Program-made: the position numbers and the translations under genes
Shown: positions 1 to 5,803 of the stretch, piece by piece
Position numbering within the stretch: the stretch's first letter is position 1
Layout of the letters: the number at the start of each line of letters is the position of its first letter
IMG/VR virus record: IMGVR_UViG_3300028008_000131
Span: 1 to 21,283 of that record
Reading direction: 5' to 3' (one strand)
DNA length: 21,283 nucleotides
From: a virus
Notes under the pieces: model-generated
Told to the model about the DNA's origin: nothing
Databases searched by the model: none
What the model saw: the letters and a program-made list of their open reading frames with translations, nothing else

Positions 1-156
1 GTTCAATTCAAAGTCTGTTAACCTGCTAAGTTCTTTTAAAGTTCTTTTGTATGAAGCTTTGCGTTCTGCACGTAGTTTCATTGATCTACGTAAGTCTCTA
101 AATCCTTCAATTGCATCTTGTATCCAACTTGACGCTTCTATTACATAATGTGTCAT
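1..156 (-). CDS. DUF1127-like small protein (3' end off the window)
   Basis: This reading frame starts at ATG 156 and runs off the left edge after 52 codons without a stop. The start overlaps the stop of the preceding minus-strand gene (TAATG), so the two are probably translationally coupled. After a short hydrophobic/acidic start, residues about 23-52 are Arg/Lys-rich and end in KRTLKELSRLTDFELN. This closely matches the core of the DUF1127 family (usual pattern R.TL.EL..L.D.EL.DIG). The DIG residues would lie just outside the window. DUF1127 proteins are short basic proteins common in Alphaproteobacteria; one of them, CcaF1 of Rhodobacter sphaeroides, binds RNA and acts in stress and RNA regulation. 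A role in host RNA regulation is inference. The family call rests on a motif recognised by eye. Confidence 0.72.
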   Translation of the reverse strand, partial: MTHYVIEASSWIQDAIEGFRDLRRSMKLRAERKASYKRTLKELSRLTDFELN

Positions 157-335
157 TAGTTGTATACTCCTGCTCTTGGTCCACGTCCACCATGTGAAAG
201 CATATATGCGTAAGCATACTGCCAATCTTTTCCGTACTCTGTTTTGGCGTAAGTGAGCATCTCTTTTTCGAACTTCCTAGTTGGAAGTGGGTTTCCAAGT
301 AAACTCACAAGGCCGTTGAATGTTTCTCTAAACAT
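156..335 (-). CDS. 59-aa hypothetical protein, first gene of the leftward operon
   Basis: The frame runs from ATG 335 to TAA at 158-156 and encodes 59 residues beginning MFRETFNGLVSLLG and ending GGRGPRAGVYN. A good Shine-Dalgarno (AGGAG, at 343-347 read on the minus strand) lies 7 nt before the start. The start also follows a leader of about 190 nt that carries three tandem hairpins and two promoters. The product has a short amphipathic N-terminus and an aromatic central stretch (YGKDWQYAYAYML). No domain is recognised. Its stop overlaps the start of the DUF1127-like gene, so the two are one operon. A longer overlapping frame at 298-107 on the same strand uses a TTG without a ribosome-binding site and is not preferred. 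Confidence 0.8.
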   Translation of the reverse strand: MFRETFNGLVSLLGNPLPTRKFEKEMLTYAKTEYGKDWQYAYAYMLSHGGRGPRAGVYN

Positions 336-380
336 TTCTTTCTCCTAGTTAAGTTGTAGATGCTTTAGGTGCATGATACC

Positions 381-439
381 CCTAGTCTTTTCTAGGCGTC
401 AGTGGTCTTTTCCACCGTCAGTAGTCTTTGCTACCGTCA
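381..439 (-). ncRNA. Three tandem hairpins with covarying stems in the leader of the leftward operon
   Basis: Read on the minus strand, three units follow one another, each made of the linker TGACG and a small stem-loop: GTAG-CAAAGA-CTAC (434-421), GTGG-AAAAGA-CCAC (415-402) and CCTAG-AAAAGA-CTAGG (396-381). The hexaloop is nearly constant (A/C AAAGA). The stem bases differ in all three while pairing is kept, which is direct covariation inside one locus. Repeat period is 19-21 nt. The array lies about 45 nt upstream of the 59-aa gene start and downstream of both leftward promoters, so it would be transcribed as part of the leader. It could be a regulatory leader, a set of small RNAs, or protein-binding DNA sites. 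No known RNA family is recognised. Confidence 0.65.
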
Positions 440-529
440 ATCACTTGTAACGGATGGATAATCCGCATTGTCTATCCAATGTGTCTATGTGTGTTGTCAA
501 AACCACCATTGCAGTTGCTTTAACGCTTG

Positions 530-537
530 TATTTATA
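530..537 (-). promoter_or_regulatory. Late promoter for the leftward operon
   Basis: On the minus strand this reads TATAAATA, an exact match to the T4 late-promoter box. Transcription would start near 524, giving a leader of about 190 nt that includes the triple hairpin. Confidence 0.7.
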
Positions 538-549
538 TAATACTGTCAC

Positions 550-578
550 ATTATATATGCTATATGAGCATAAATCAA
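550..578 (-). promoter_or_regulatory. Sigma-70-type promoter for the leftward operon
   Basis: On the minus strand, TTGATT (578-573) and TATAAT (555-550) are separated by 17 bp. It lies just upstream of the late box at 530-537, so the operon could be read both early and late. Confidence 0.6.
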
Positions 579-596
579 GTGTTTTTTTTGCATAGT

Positions 597-619
597 CGTT
601 ATGCGTTTTATGCATAACG
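597..619 (+). promoter_or_regulatory. Perfect 8-bp palindrome upstream of the transporter promoter
   Basis: CGTTATGC (597-604) and GCATAACG (612-619) form a perfect inverted repeat with a 7-bp spacer, ending 7 bp before the -35 box at 627. No T-run follows on either strand, so it is not a terminator. The position suits an operator or activator site. The cognate regulator is unknown. Confidence 0.45.
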
Positions 620-626
620 CTTTCGG

Positions 627-660
627 TTGACATTTTACAAATAGTTTTGTACAATAAATA
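627..660 (+). promoter_or_regulatory. Composite early/late promoter of the transporter gene
   Basis: TTGACA (627-632) and TACAAT (650-655) are spaced by 17 bp. The -10 overlaps a late-type box AATAAATA (653-660). One site therefore looks usable by host sigma-70 and by the late phage sigma factor. Confidence 0.65.
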
Positions 661-663
661 GAA

Positions 664-755
664 GCAGGAACACTTTTGTTCCTTGGCAGGCATCGTTGAG
701 CCTGCTCTTATTATGTGAGCGCCGTGGTAAAAGCGGCAAGCAGAGGAGATAATAA
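664..755 (+). promoter_or_regulatory. Structured 5' leader of the transporter gene
   Basis: The leader of about 90 nt holds two clear hairpins. The first is GGAACA-CTTT-TGTTCC (667-682). The second is GCAGGC/GCCTGC (686-691 with 700-705). A third, weaker GCCG/CGGC pair lies around 722-738. The Shine-Dalgarno AGAGGAG lies about 8 nt before ATG 756. The structures could modulate translation or protect the mRNA. No riboswitch class is recognised. Confidence 0.45.
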
Positions 756-1715
756 ATGGACGCACTCACCCTATGGATGGCTGTAGGTTTCCTGTTCGCA
801 GGTTACGCAGTTATCGCAAATGATTCCGTACAAACATTAGGTACATGGATCGCAAGTAATAACGAAAAATTTAATTGGAAAGTGATGTGGGGAGCGGCTT
901 CGGCTGTTCTACTGTATACACTTTGGTATGGTTGGTATACCAACGGTGGAGATATTAGTTATGGACGACTAAACAAAATACCGTTTCAAGAAATACAATG
1001 GTATCATGCTATGGCACCGGGTCTACTATTAATACTTACACGAATAGGTGTACCGGTATCAACTTCCTTTCTAGTGTTGAGTGCTTTCGCAAGTACTTTT
1101 GTGCTAGAAAAGATGTTGATGAAAAGCATGATGGGATATGCTGTTGCGGCAGTTGCGGCATACATTATTTGGATAGGAGTTACTAAACTTCTAAACGAAG
1201 CAAAGCCTGTCAAAGAAGAACATAAGAAAGCATGGCGTGTAGCACAATGGGTAACAACAGGCTTCCTGTGGTTTACTTGGCTAAGTCATGACATGGCTAA
1301 CATTGCCGTGTTCCTACCAAGACAAGTTCCATGGGACCTAATGATCCTAGTGAGCGTTGCGTTTGTTGTAGGACTTGCATTTATGTTTAAAGAGGGTGGT
1401 GGTAAGATCCAAAAGATTGTACTAGAAAAACACAACACAAGATATGTGCGTTCAGCAACTATCATTGATGGTGTGTACTGGTTGATCTTATTCTTCTTTA
1501 AAGAGCTCAACGATATACCAATGTCAACAACATGGGTGTTCGTAGGACTACTATGTGGACGTGAACTTGCAATGGCAACAATGACAGGCAAGGAAAAGTT
1601 CAAGACAGTGTTTCCGTTGGTGACCAAAGACTTCTTCAAGATGATGATAGGCTTAGGTGCATCAGTAGGCGTGGTGTTAATGATACACTATGTTATTGTA
1701 CCAAACGGATACTAA
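756..1715 (+). CDS. Compact Pit/PHO4-like phosphate transporter homologue
   Basis: This is a 319-aa, strongly hydrophobic protein with about eight or nine likely membrane segments. It shows the internal two-fold repeat typical of the PHO4/Pit family. The first half has ANDSVQTLGT (about residues 21-30) and GVPVSTS (98-104). The second half has SHDMANIAVF (177-186) and NDIPMSTTW (252-260). These match the family signatures G-x-ND-x-x-N and G-x-PVSTTH in both halves, in the right order. Pit proteins move inorganic phosphate into the cell with H+ or Na+. Usual members are 400-500 aa, so this is a shortened form. It sits alone between a composite promoter with a structured leader and a strong terminator. 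Family membership is well supported; that it moves phosphate is inferred. Confidence 0.72.
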   Translation: MDALTLWMAVGFLFAGYAVIANDSVQTLGTWIASNNEKFNWKVMWGAASAVLLYTLWYGWYTNGGDISYGRLNKIPFQEIQWYHAMAPGLLLILTRIGVPVSTSFLVLSAFASTFVLEKMLMKSMMGYAVAAVAAYIIWIGVTKLLNEAKPVKEEHKKAWRVAQWVTTGFLWFTWLSHDMANIAVFLPRQVPWDLMILVSVAFVVGLAFMFKEGGGKIQKIVLEKHNTRYVRSATIIDGVYWLILFFFKELNDIPMSTTWVFVGLLCGRELAMATMTGKEKFKTVFPLVTKDFFKMMIGLGASVGVVLMIHYVIVPNGY

Positions 1716-1724
1716 TAATATTGG

Positions 1725-1755
1725 AAAGGTAGTGTGCAACGGCACTACCTTTTTT
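1725..1755 (+). terminator. Rho-independent terminator after the transporter gene
   Basis: A 10-bp stem AAAGGTAGTG (1725-1734) / CACTACCTTT (1743-1752) with an 8-nt loop is followed by a T-run to 1755. The next promoter begins directly after it. Confidence 0.9.
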
Positions 1756-1756
1756 C

Positions 1757-1785
1757 TTGACATGAAGACATTACGACTATATAAT
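1757..1785 (+). promoter_or_regulatory. Sigma-70-type promoter of prs-ugd
   Basis: TTGACA (1757-1762), a 17-bp spacer and TATAAT (1780-1785) are a consensus match. No TAAATA box accompanies it, which suggests early or middle expression. Confidence 0.85.
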
Positions 1786-1818
1786 AGTATTATGTTTTAA
1801 CCTAGAAGGGACTACAGT

Positions 1819-2778
1819 TTGAAAATGAAGATTATTACAGGAAATGCTAATCCTCAATTAGCACAAGAAATTGCTGAGCATTGCTTCGCAACACTTGTTC
1901 CTGCACAAGTTTCTACGTTCGCTGACGGAGAATCAAGTGTAGAATTTTTAGAAAATATACGTGGCGAAGATGTTTTTATTGTACAGAGTACAGCAACTCC
2001 TGTTAATGATAGTTTGATGGAACTGTTGATTATGATTGATGCGGCAAGACGTTCAAGTGCAAGTAGAATTACAGCAGTGATTCCTTACTTTGGTTATGCT
2101 AGACAAGATCGTAAGAGTGCAAGTCGTACTCCTATCACAGCAAAACTAGTTGCCAACTTGTTAGTAACAGCAGGCGCAGACAGGATCCTTACAATGGATC
2201 TACACGCAGGACAGATACAGGGTTTCTTTGATATTCCAGTTGACGATTTAACAAGCCGTGTAGTGTTTGCTAAAGATATAAAACGTTCAATTGGTTGGAG
2301 AGATGAACCAGACGTAGATCAAGCCAAGACTGTTTTTGTATCACCAGACGCAGGTGGCGCAGTTCGTGCTAGAAAGTTTGCAGATATGTTCAATGGTGAC
2401 ATTGCTATTGTTGATAAGATGCGTCCTGAAGCAGGCAAGTCAGAAGTAATGAACTTGATTGGAGATGTTAAAGGCAAACATGCTATACTAGTAGATGACA
2501 TTATTGACTCAGGTGGTACACTTGTCAAAGCCGCTCAAGCAATTATGGACGCAGGTGCATTGAGTGTTAGAGCATATATCACACATGGTGTATTGTCAGG
2601 CGAAGCATGTCAAAAAGTTGAGAAGTCAGTGCTAGACGAATTGGTAGTAACAGATTCAATTGCTAACCGTTGTCCTAAGAACTGTAAGAAAACAAGACAA
2701 GTAAGTGTAAGTCAACTGTTTGGTGAAGCGATGAGACGAGTAACTAACGAAGAGTCAGTAAGTAGTTTGTTTATATGA
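1819..2778 (+). CDS. prs: Ribose-phosphate pyrophosphokinase (PRPP synthase)
   Basis: The enzyme makes PRPP from ribose 5-phosphate and ATP, feeding nucleotide and NAD synthesis in the cytoplasm. At 319 aa it is full length (bacterial Prs about 315). Canonical elements are all present: FADGESSVEF near residue 34, the ATP-contacting RQDRK (95-99), DLHAGQIQGFF (127-137), SPDAGGAVRARKFAD (175-189), and the PRPP loop VDDIIDSGGT (225-234). TTG 1819 is taken as the start because the Shine-Dalgarno AGAAGGG (1804-1810) lies 8 nt before it; ATG 1825 would be 14 nt away. The stop overlaps the ugd-like start (ATGA), so the two genes are coupled. Phage Prs-fold enzymes can also belong to NAD-restoring pathways, but the motifs here look like ordinary Prs. 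Confidence 0.93.
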   Translation: MKMKIITGNANPQLAQEIAEHCFATLVPAQVSTFADGESSVEFLENIRGEDVFIVQSTATPVNDSLMELLIMIDAARRSSASRITAVIPYFGYARQDRKSASRTPITAKLVANLLVTAGADRILTMDLHAGQIQGFFDIPVDDLTSRVVFAKDIKRSIGWRDEPDVDQAKTVFVSPDAGGAVRARKFADMFNGDIAIVDKMRPEAGKSEVMNLIGDVKGKHAILVDDIIDSGGTLVKAAQAIMDAGALSVRAYITHGVLSGEACQKVEKSVLDELVVTDSIANRCPKNCKKTRQVSVSQLFGEAMRRVTNEESVSSLFI

Positions 2779-3518
2779 AGATAGGAATAGCTGGTTACGG
2801 ATTTGTAGGACAAGCACACGAAGGTGTACTCAAAGATTACCACGACATTATTATAAGCGATCCTGCACTAAAACATTATGGTGATCTAAGACAAGCTGAT
2901 GCAATTATTGTTTGCGTAAGCACACCACAAGGATCACACGGCGGATGTCATATGGATAACGTGTATGAAGTTATTGAAGACTCTCCTGATATACCTATAT
3001 TAATTAAAAGCACAATTAGCTTAGAAGGTTGGGATATGCTAAGGCATGTGTTCCCTAACAAGCAATTAACATTCTCTCCGGAGTTCTTACGTGCGGCATC
3101 AGCACTAGAAGACTTTCGAAACAACGACACAATATTATTAGGTGGCGGCAACACAGGCTTTTGGGCAGACATATTTGTTACAGCAATGGGCAATATTAAT
3201 GTTACTGTTGCGGACCCAAAAGAACTTATTGTTACCAAGTATGCTCGCAATACTTTCTTAGCACTCAAAGTTGCATATTTTAATCAGTTGTATGACCTTT
3301 GTAAAGAATCAGGCATCGACTACGAACAAGTAAGAAAGTACACTATATTAGATAATAGAATAGGTGAAAGTCATACTACGATAACAGATGAGCGAGGCTT
3401 TGGTGGACATTGTTTTCCAAAAGATGCTAACGCCCTAATAAAAACAGCAGAAAAAGACAACATTGATTTATCTTTATTAAAAGAAGCAGTATCCTACAAC
3501 GCTAAAATACGCAGATAA
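2775..3518 (+). CDS. ugd: Short UDP-glucose/GDP-mannose 6-dehydrogenase-like protein
   Basis: The family oxidises a nucleotide sugar to the uronic acid using NAD+. The Rossmann motif GIAGYGFVG opens the protein (residues 4-12), followed by KSTIS (78-82) and SPEFLRAAS (101-109). The central helix KYARNTFLALKVAYFNQL supplies the conserved Lys155 and Asn159. The catalytic loop GFGGHCFPKD holds Cys213. All active-site elements are kept, but the protein is only 247 aa against about 390-450 for the family: it ends about 30 residues after the catalytic loop and lacks the C-terminal UDP-sugar-binding domain. The frame reaches its stop without disruption, so this is a genuinely compact form. It overlaps prs by 4 nt. 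Substrate is unknown; a role in capsule, LPS or sugar modification is inferred. Confidence 0.85.
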   Translation: MKIGIAGYGFVGQAHEGVLKDYHDIIISDPALKHYGDLRQADAIIVCVSTPQGSHGGCHMDNVYEVIEDSPDIPILIKSTISLEGWDMLRHVFPNKQLTFSPEFLRAASALEDFRNNDTILLGGGNTGFWADIFVTAMGNINVTVADPKELIVTKYARNTFLALKVAYFNQLYDLCKESGIDYEQVRKYTILDNRIGESHTTITDERGFGGHCFPKDANALIKTAEKDNIDLSLLKEAVSYNAKIRR

Positions 3519-3521
3519 ATA
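3514..3521 (+). promoter_or_regulatory. Late promoter of the 285-aa protein/PAAR operon
   Basis: GATAAATA overlaps the TAA stop of the dehydrogenase gene (3516-3518). Predicted start of transcription is near 3527, right at the AAGGAG ribosome-binding site (3527-3532). Confidence 0.75.
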
Positions 3522-3541
3522 GTTGTAAGGAGAAATAACAT

Positions 3542-4399
3542 ATGAGTTTTTCATCAGGTATAGCAAAAGCTGGCACATGGGCATTAGACAAACTAGGACT
3601 TGACTGGGCTACTGGAGGAGCAGTGTCTGTAATAGGAATTGATACATCACCTATATCAATTTTTATCAATGTCCCTGACTACCATCAAGACTTTTCTCCG
3701 ACACCAGATAAAAGTCATGGTGGATTTATAACTTTAAATGTTCCAAACCATAGTAAAGAGTTTGGATCGATTGCTAAAAACATGGCACAGTCTACACTGA
3801 ATCAAATTGAACTTATTGTAGCCTTGCAAACTATTATATCTGAAAAAGGCGGCATAACAATTAAGGATCAATTAGATCCTTATCACTATGAAGTTATTAC
3901 AGAAGCATTAAAAGAGAACGGCGATGAAATACCAGTTGAACCTCCTGTTGAAGCAACAATATTTCAACAGCTAGGTGGAGCAATAACATCAACAGGTGCT
4001 CTAAGTGCCTTAGGTACAGCGGCAGACGCTATGAGCGCCGCAGGATACGGATTAAGTTTCTTACAGTTTACAAATCAAACAACAATATATCCAGCAGGCA
4101 CAATACTGCCAGCAGGAAGTGTACAAGACGGAATATCTGGAACAATCACTGGTGGATGGCCTGACTACACATATGCTCTTAGTATTATTAATAGTTGCGT
4201 AAGTATACAAAGTAGTTTGAATCAATACGCAGTTAGTTTATTCCGTAATGCAATTGATGCAGAAGCAGGTGCATTATTATTAAAGAATGGTATGGCAGAG
4301 TTTAGTCAAGCAATATCTGAAAATGCAAGAACACGAGCTGATGCATCTAAAACTAAGAAACCATATATAGAACCTACAACACCAGGAGGATTTCTATAA
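3542..4399 (+). CDS. 285-aa protein of unknown function, coupled to a PAAR protein
   Basis: No family is recognised. The protein is full of small residues and has a hydrophobic Ala/Gly/Ser-rich middle (ITSTGALSALGTAADAMSAA, about residues 149-168), then a Thr/Gly/Pro-rich region and a helical C-terminus ending TTPGGFL. The start has an AAGGAG site 9 nt upstream and lies 21 nt after a late-promoter box. The stop overlaps the PAAR start (TAATG). The late promoter and the coupling to a spike-tip protein suggest a virion protein, perhaps delivered with or attached to the tail tip. That role is inferred from context only. Confidence 0.8.
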   Translation: MSFSSGIAKAGTWALDKLGLDWATGGAVSVIGIDTSPISIFINVPDYHQDFSPTPDKSHGGFITLNVPNHSKEFGSIAKNMAQSTLNQIELIVALQTIISEKGGITIKDQLDPYHYEVITEALKENGDEIPVEPPVEATIFQQLGGAITSTGALSALGTAADAMSAAGYGLSFLQFTNQTTIYPAGTILPAGSVQDGISGTITGGWPDYTYALSIINSCVSIQSSLNQYAVSLFRNAIDAEAGALLLKNGMAEFSQAISENARTRADASKTKKPYIEPTTPGGFL

Positions 4400-4668
4400 T
4401 GCCTCAGGTAGCTAGAAAAGGTAAAGATGTTGCTGGAGGGTTAATTGTATCAGGTAGAACTTCAGTGATTGTTAATAATACACCTATTGCATGTGAAGGA
4501 GATACTATTGCTCCTCATGCTCCTGGCACTAAACATAATGGTGCAGTTATAGTTGGACATACTAAAAAAGTTGTTGCTGAAAATCAAAACGTAGCTAGAG
4601 AAGGTGACCCAGCTAGTTGTGGCCACCTTATTACTCCGGGTGCTAGTAATGTATTTGCAGGCACTTAG
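4399..4668 (+). CDS. PAAR-domain tail spike-tip protein 1
   Basis: At 89 aa this is a stand-alone PAAR protein, the conical zinc-stabilised tip that caps the membrane-piercing spike of contractile tails (T4 gp5.4 type). It shows the short beta-strand repeats and PAAR-type pattern: RKGKDVAGGLIVSG, then INNTPIA-like strand, CEGDTIAPH (His40), KHNG (His46), GH (His54), and the closing ASCGH (Cys74, His76) before ITPGASNVFAG. These Cys and His residues are the likely metal ligands. It is coupled to the upstream 285-aa gene by TAATG. Its stop codon overlaps, head-on, the stop of the minus-strand lipase gene (4665-4668). A second, different PAAR protein is encoded at 19671-19934. Confidence 0.85.
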   Translation: MPQVARKGKDVAGGLIVSGRTSVIVNNTPIACEGDTIAPHAPGTKHNGAVIVGHTKKVVAENQNVAREGDPASCGHLITPGASNVFAGT

Positions 4669-5450
4669 CCTTGAACGTTTTCTTTTCCTGAAACATATGT
4701 TTCTAAGTGTTTGATATATTCAACCATTGAATGATCTGAAAAGTTATCAATCTTACCTTTTTTGATACCCATCCACATACCACGTAGTTTGTCTTTAAAC
4801 AGTTGCCAGCCAGTTGGCTTACGAACATTGCCATATGCATTTAGATAATGTAGCTCACCGCAGTGTCTAAATCCCATAAGTGCAAGTGGAACAGTTGTAA
4901 CTATGTCGTTGTTGTTCTTCCATCTGTGATGTACAGTGCCAAAGCTCTTGACATATGTTGGCCAACCTACTCTTGGGCTACCATATGTATAAAGCTCTAT
5001 TGGATCATTTAACTCTATGTTACATTCGCAACGATTGGCCATAATAGTTGCCATTGCGGCTCCTAAACTATGTCCACATATCCATAAGTTCTTGCCTACA
5101 TTAACTGTACGTGCAATATCTTCACACACCATAGGCCATAGTTCATCTACTTCGTCTTTGAATCCTTGGTGTACTCTACTAATTGTTTCTGCCATTACTG
5201 GTAATGCTTTTAAATCAGCACTAATGTCGTTAAACTCACTAGGTTGTGTGCCACGACATGCAATAACTAGATCTTCTTTGTTCATAAAGCGATATGCTTG
5301 TGCGCCTTCTTTGTTATAGAACTCAACAGTTGTGAATCCTAACTTCTTTACTTGACTTTTTACTTCTTTGACATTATCATTATAAGCAATACTAGATAGT
5401 TTAGCAAACAATAATGAGCGAGAAGGAAAGTCCATTTGTGAAATACCCAT
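4665..5450 (-). CDS. Class 3 lipase-like alpha/beta hydrolase
   Basis: This is a 261-aa protein with the class 3 lipase layout: oxyanion segment VIACRGTQ (62-69), nucleophile elbow CGHSLGAAMA (Ser128), catalytic acid NNNDIVTTVP (Asp182) and a final histidine in FSDHSMVEYI (His240). The triad therefore looks complete. The predicted reaction is hydrolysis of acyl esters, such as host membrane lipids, at lysis or entry; substrate unknown. ATG 5450 is chosen over a TTG at 5492: GAGGG lies 5 nt before 5450, whereas the late promoter at 5496-5503 should start transcription near 5490, so the TTG would not be in the mRNA. No signal peptide is apparent. Its 3' end meets the PAAR gene tail to tail. Confidence 0.87.
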   Translation of the reverse strand: MGISQMDFPSRSLLFAKLSSIAYNDNVKEVKSQVKKLGFTTVEFYNKEGAQAYRFMNKEDLVIACRGTQPSEFNDISADLKALPVMAETISRVHQGFKDEVDELWPMVCEDIARTVNVGKNLWICGHSLGAAMATIMANRCECNIELNDPIELYTYGSPRVGWPTYVKSFGTVHHRWKNNNDIVTTVPLALMGFRHCGELHYLNAYGNVRKPTGWQLFKDKLRGMWMGIKKGKIDNFSDHSMVEYIKHLETYVSGKENVQG

Positions 5451-5495
5451 ATTATCCCTCATTGTTAATAAATTACTACATTCCAGTAGCAAACG

Positions 5496-5503
5496 TATTT
5501 ATA
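5496..5503 (-). promoter_or_regulatory. Late promoter of the lipase gene
   Basis: On the minus strand this is an exact TATAAATA. Start of transcription is expected near 5490, giving a 40-nt leader. It is back to back with the rightward late box at 5515-5521. Confidence 0.8.
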
Positions 5504-5514
5504 GATTATGTTGA

Positions 5515-5521
5515 CTAAATA
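5515..5521 (+). promoter_or_regulatory. Late promoter of the nucleotidyltransferase/ligase-like operon
   Basis: CTAAATA lies 8 nt before GGAG (5529-5532) and ATG 5540. Only 11 bp separate it from the opposing lipase late box. Confidence 0.7.
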
Positions 5522-5539
5522 CATTAACGGAGTAGTTAA

Positions 5540-5803
5540 ATGAGAAAACGTACAAGAAGCATCTTAGAAGAGTTAAACAACTTATCTTTATCTGAGAACA
5601 ATGATCACCTAATTGAATCTAGTGGTAGTAATATCATAGAAAGTGCAATTAACTTATTAAATAAGATATCAAACACGTATGATGCAGATACTGCTAGTGA
5701 ATTAGAAAGACGTTTTATCAATAGTATTAAGAGTGGAGATACTCGTAAATTTAAACGTGGCATTAATAAAATAATAGAGAGCAAAAATAATGATACTGAA
5801 TGA
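5540..5803 (+). CDS. 87-aa helical hypothetical protein, first gene of a late operon
   Basis: The protein begins MRKRTRSILEELNNLSL and looks almost wholly alpha-helical, charged and Asn/Ser/Ile-rich, with basic residues at both ends. No domain is recognised. The start has GGAG 7 nt upstream and follows the late promoter at 5515. Its 3' end overlaps the next gene by 14 nt. In the operon it precedes a nucleotidyltransferase and a ligase-like protein, so it may be an accessory subunit. That is a guess from position. Confidence 0.75.
   Translation: MRKRTRSILEELNNLSLSENNDHLIESSGSNIIESAINLLNKISNTYDADTASELERRFINSIKSGDTRKFKRGINKIIESKNNDTE

Noticed and set aside
107-298. 63-codon minus-strand frame beginning METHFQ
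   Set aside because: It needs a TTG start without a ribosome-binding site and overlaps the better-supported 59-aa gene and DUF1127-like gene in another frame.
381-439. CsrA-type binding sites or a CRISPR array in the hairpin repeats
   Set aside because: Only one of three hairpins contains GGA in or near the loop, and there are no unique spacers of CRISPR size between the units.
543-560. Possible Pho box (CTGTCAC at 543-549) near the transporter promoter
   Set aside because: Only one half-site matches; the expected second CTGTCA-type repeat 11 bp away is absent.
597-619. Palindrome as a transcription terminator
   Set aside because: No T-run follows the stem on either strand; the T-run at 582-589 is on the wrong side for both.
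520-765. 81-codon minus-strand frame across the regulatory region
   Set aside because: It covers promoters, the palindrome and the hairpin leader, has no upstream signals of its own, and its composition is not protein-like.
5448-5492. Longer lipase with a TTG start at 5492
   Set aside because: The late promoter at 5496-5503 predicts transcription from about 5490, after that TTG; ATG 5450 has a good GAGGG site.
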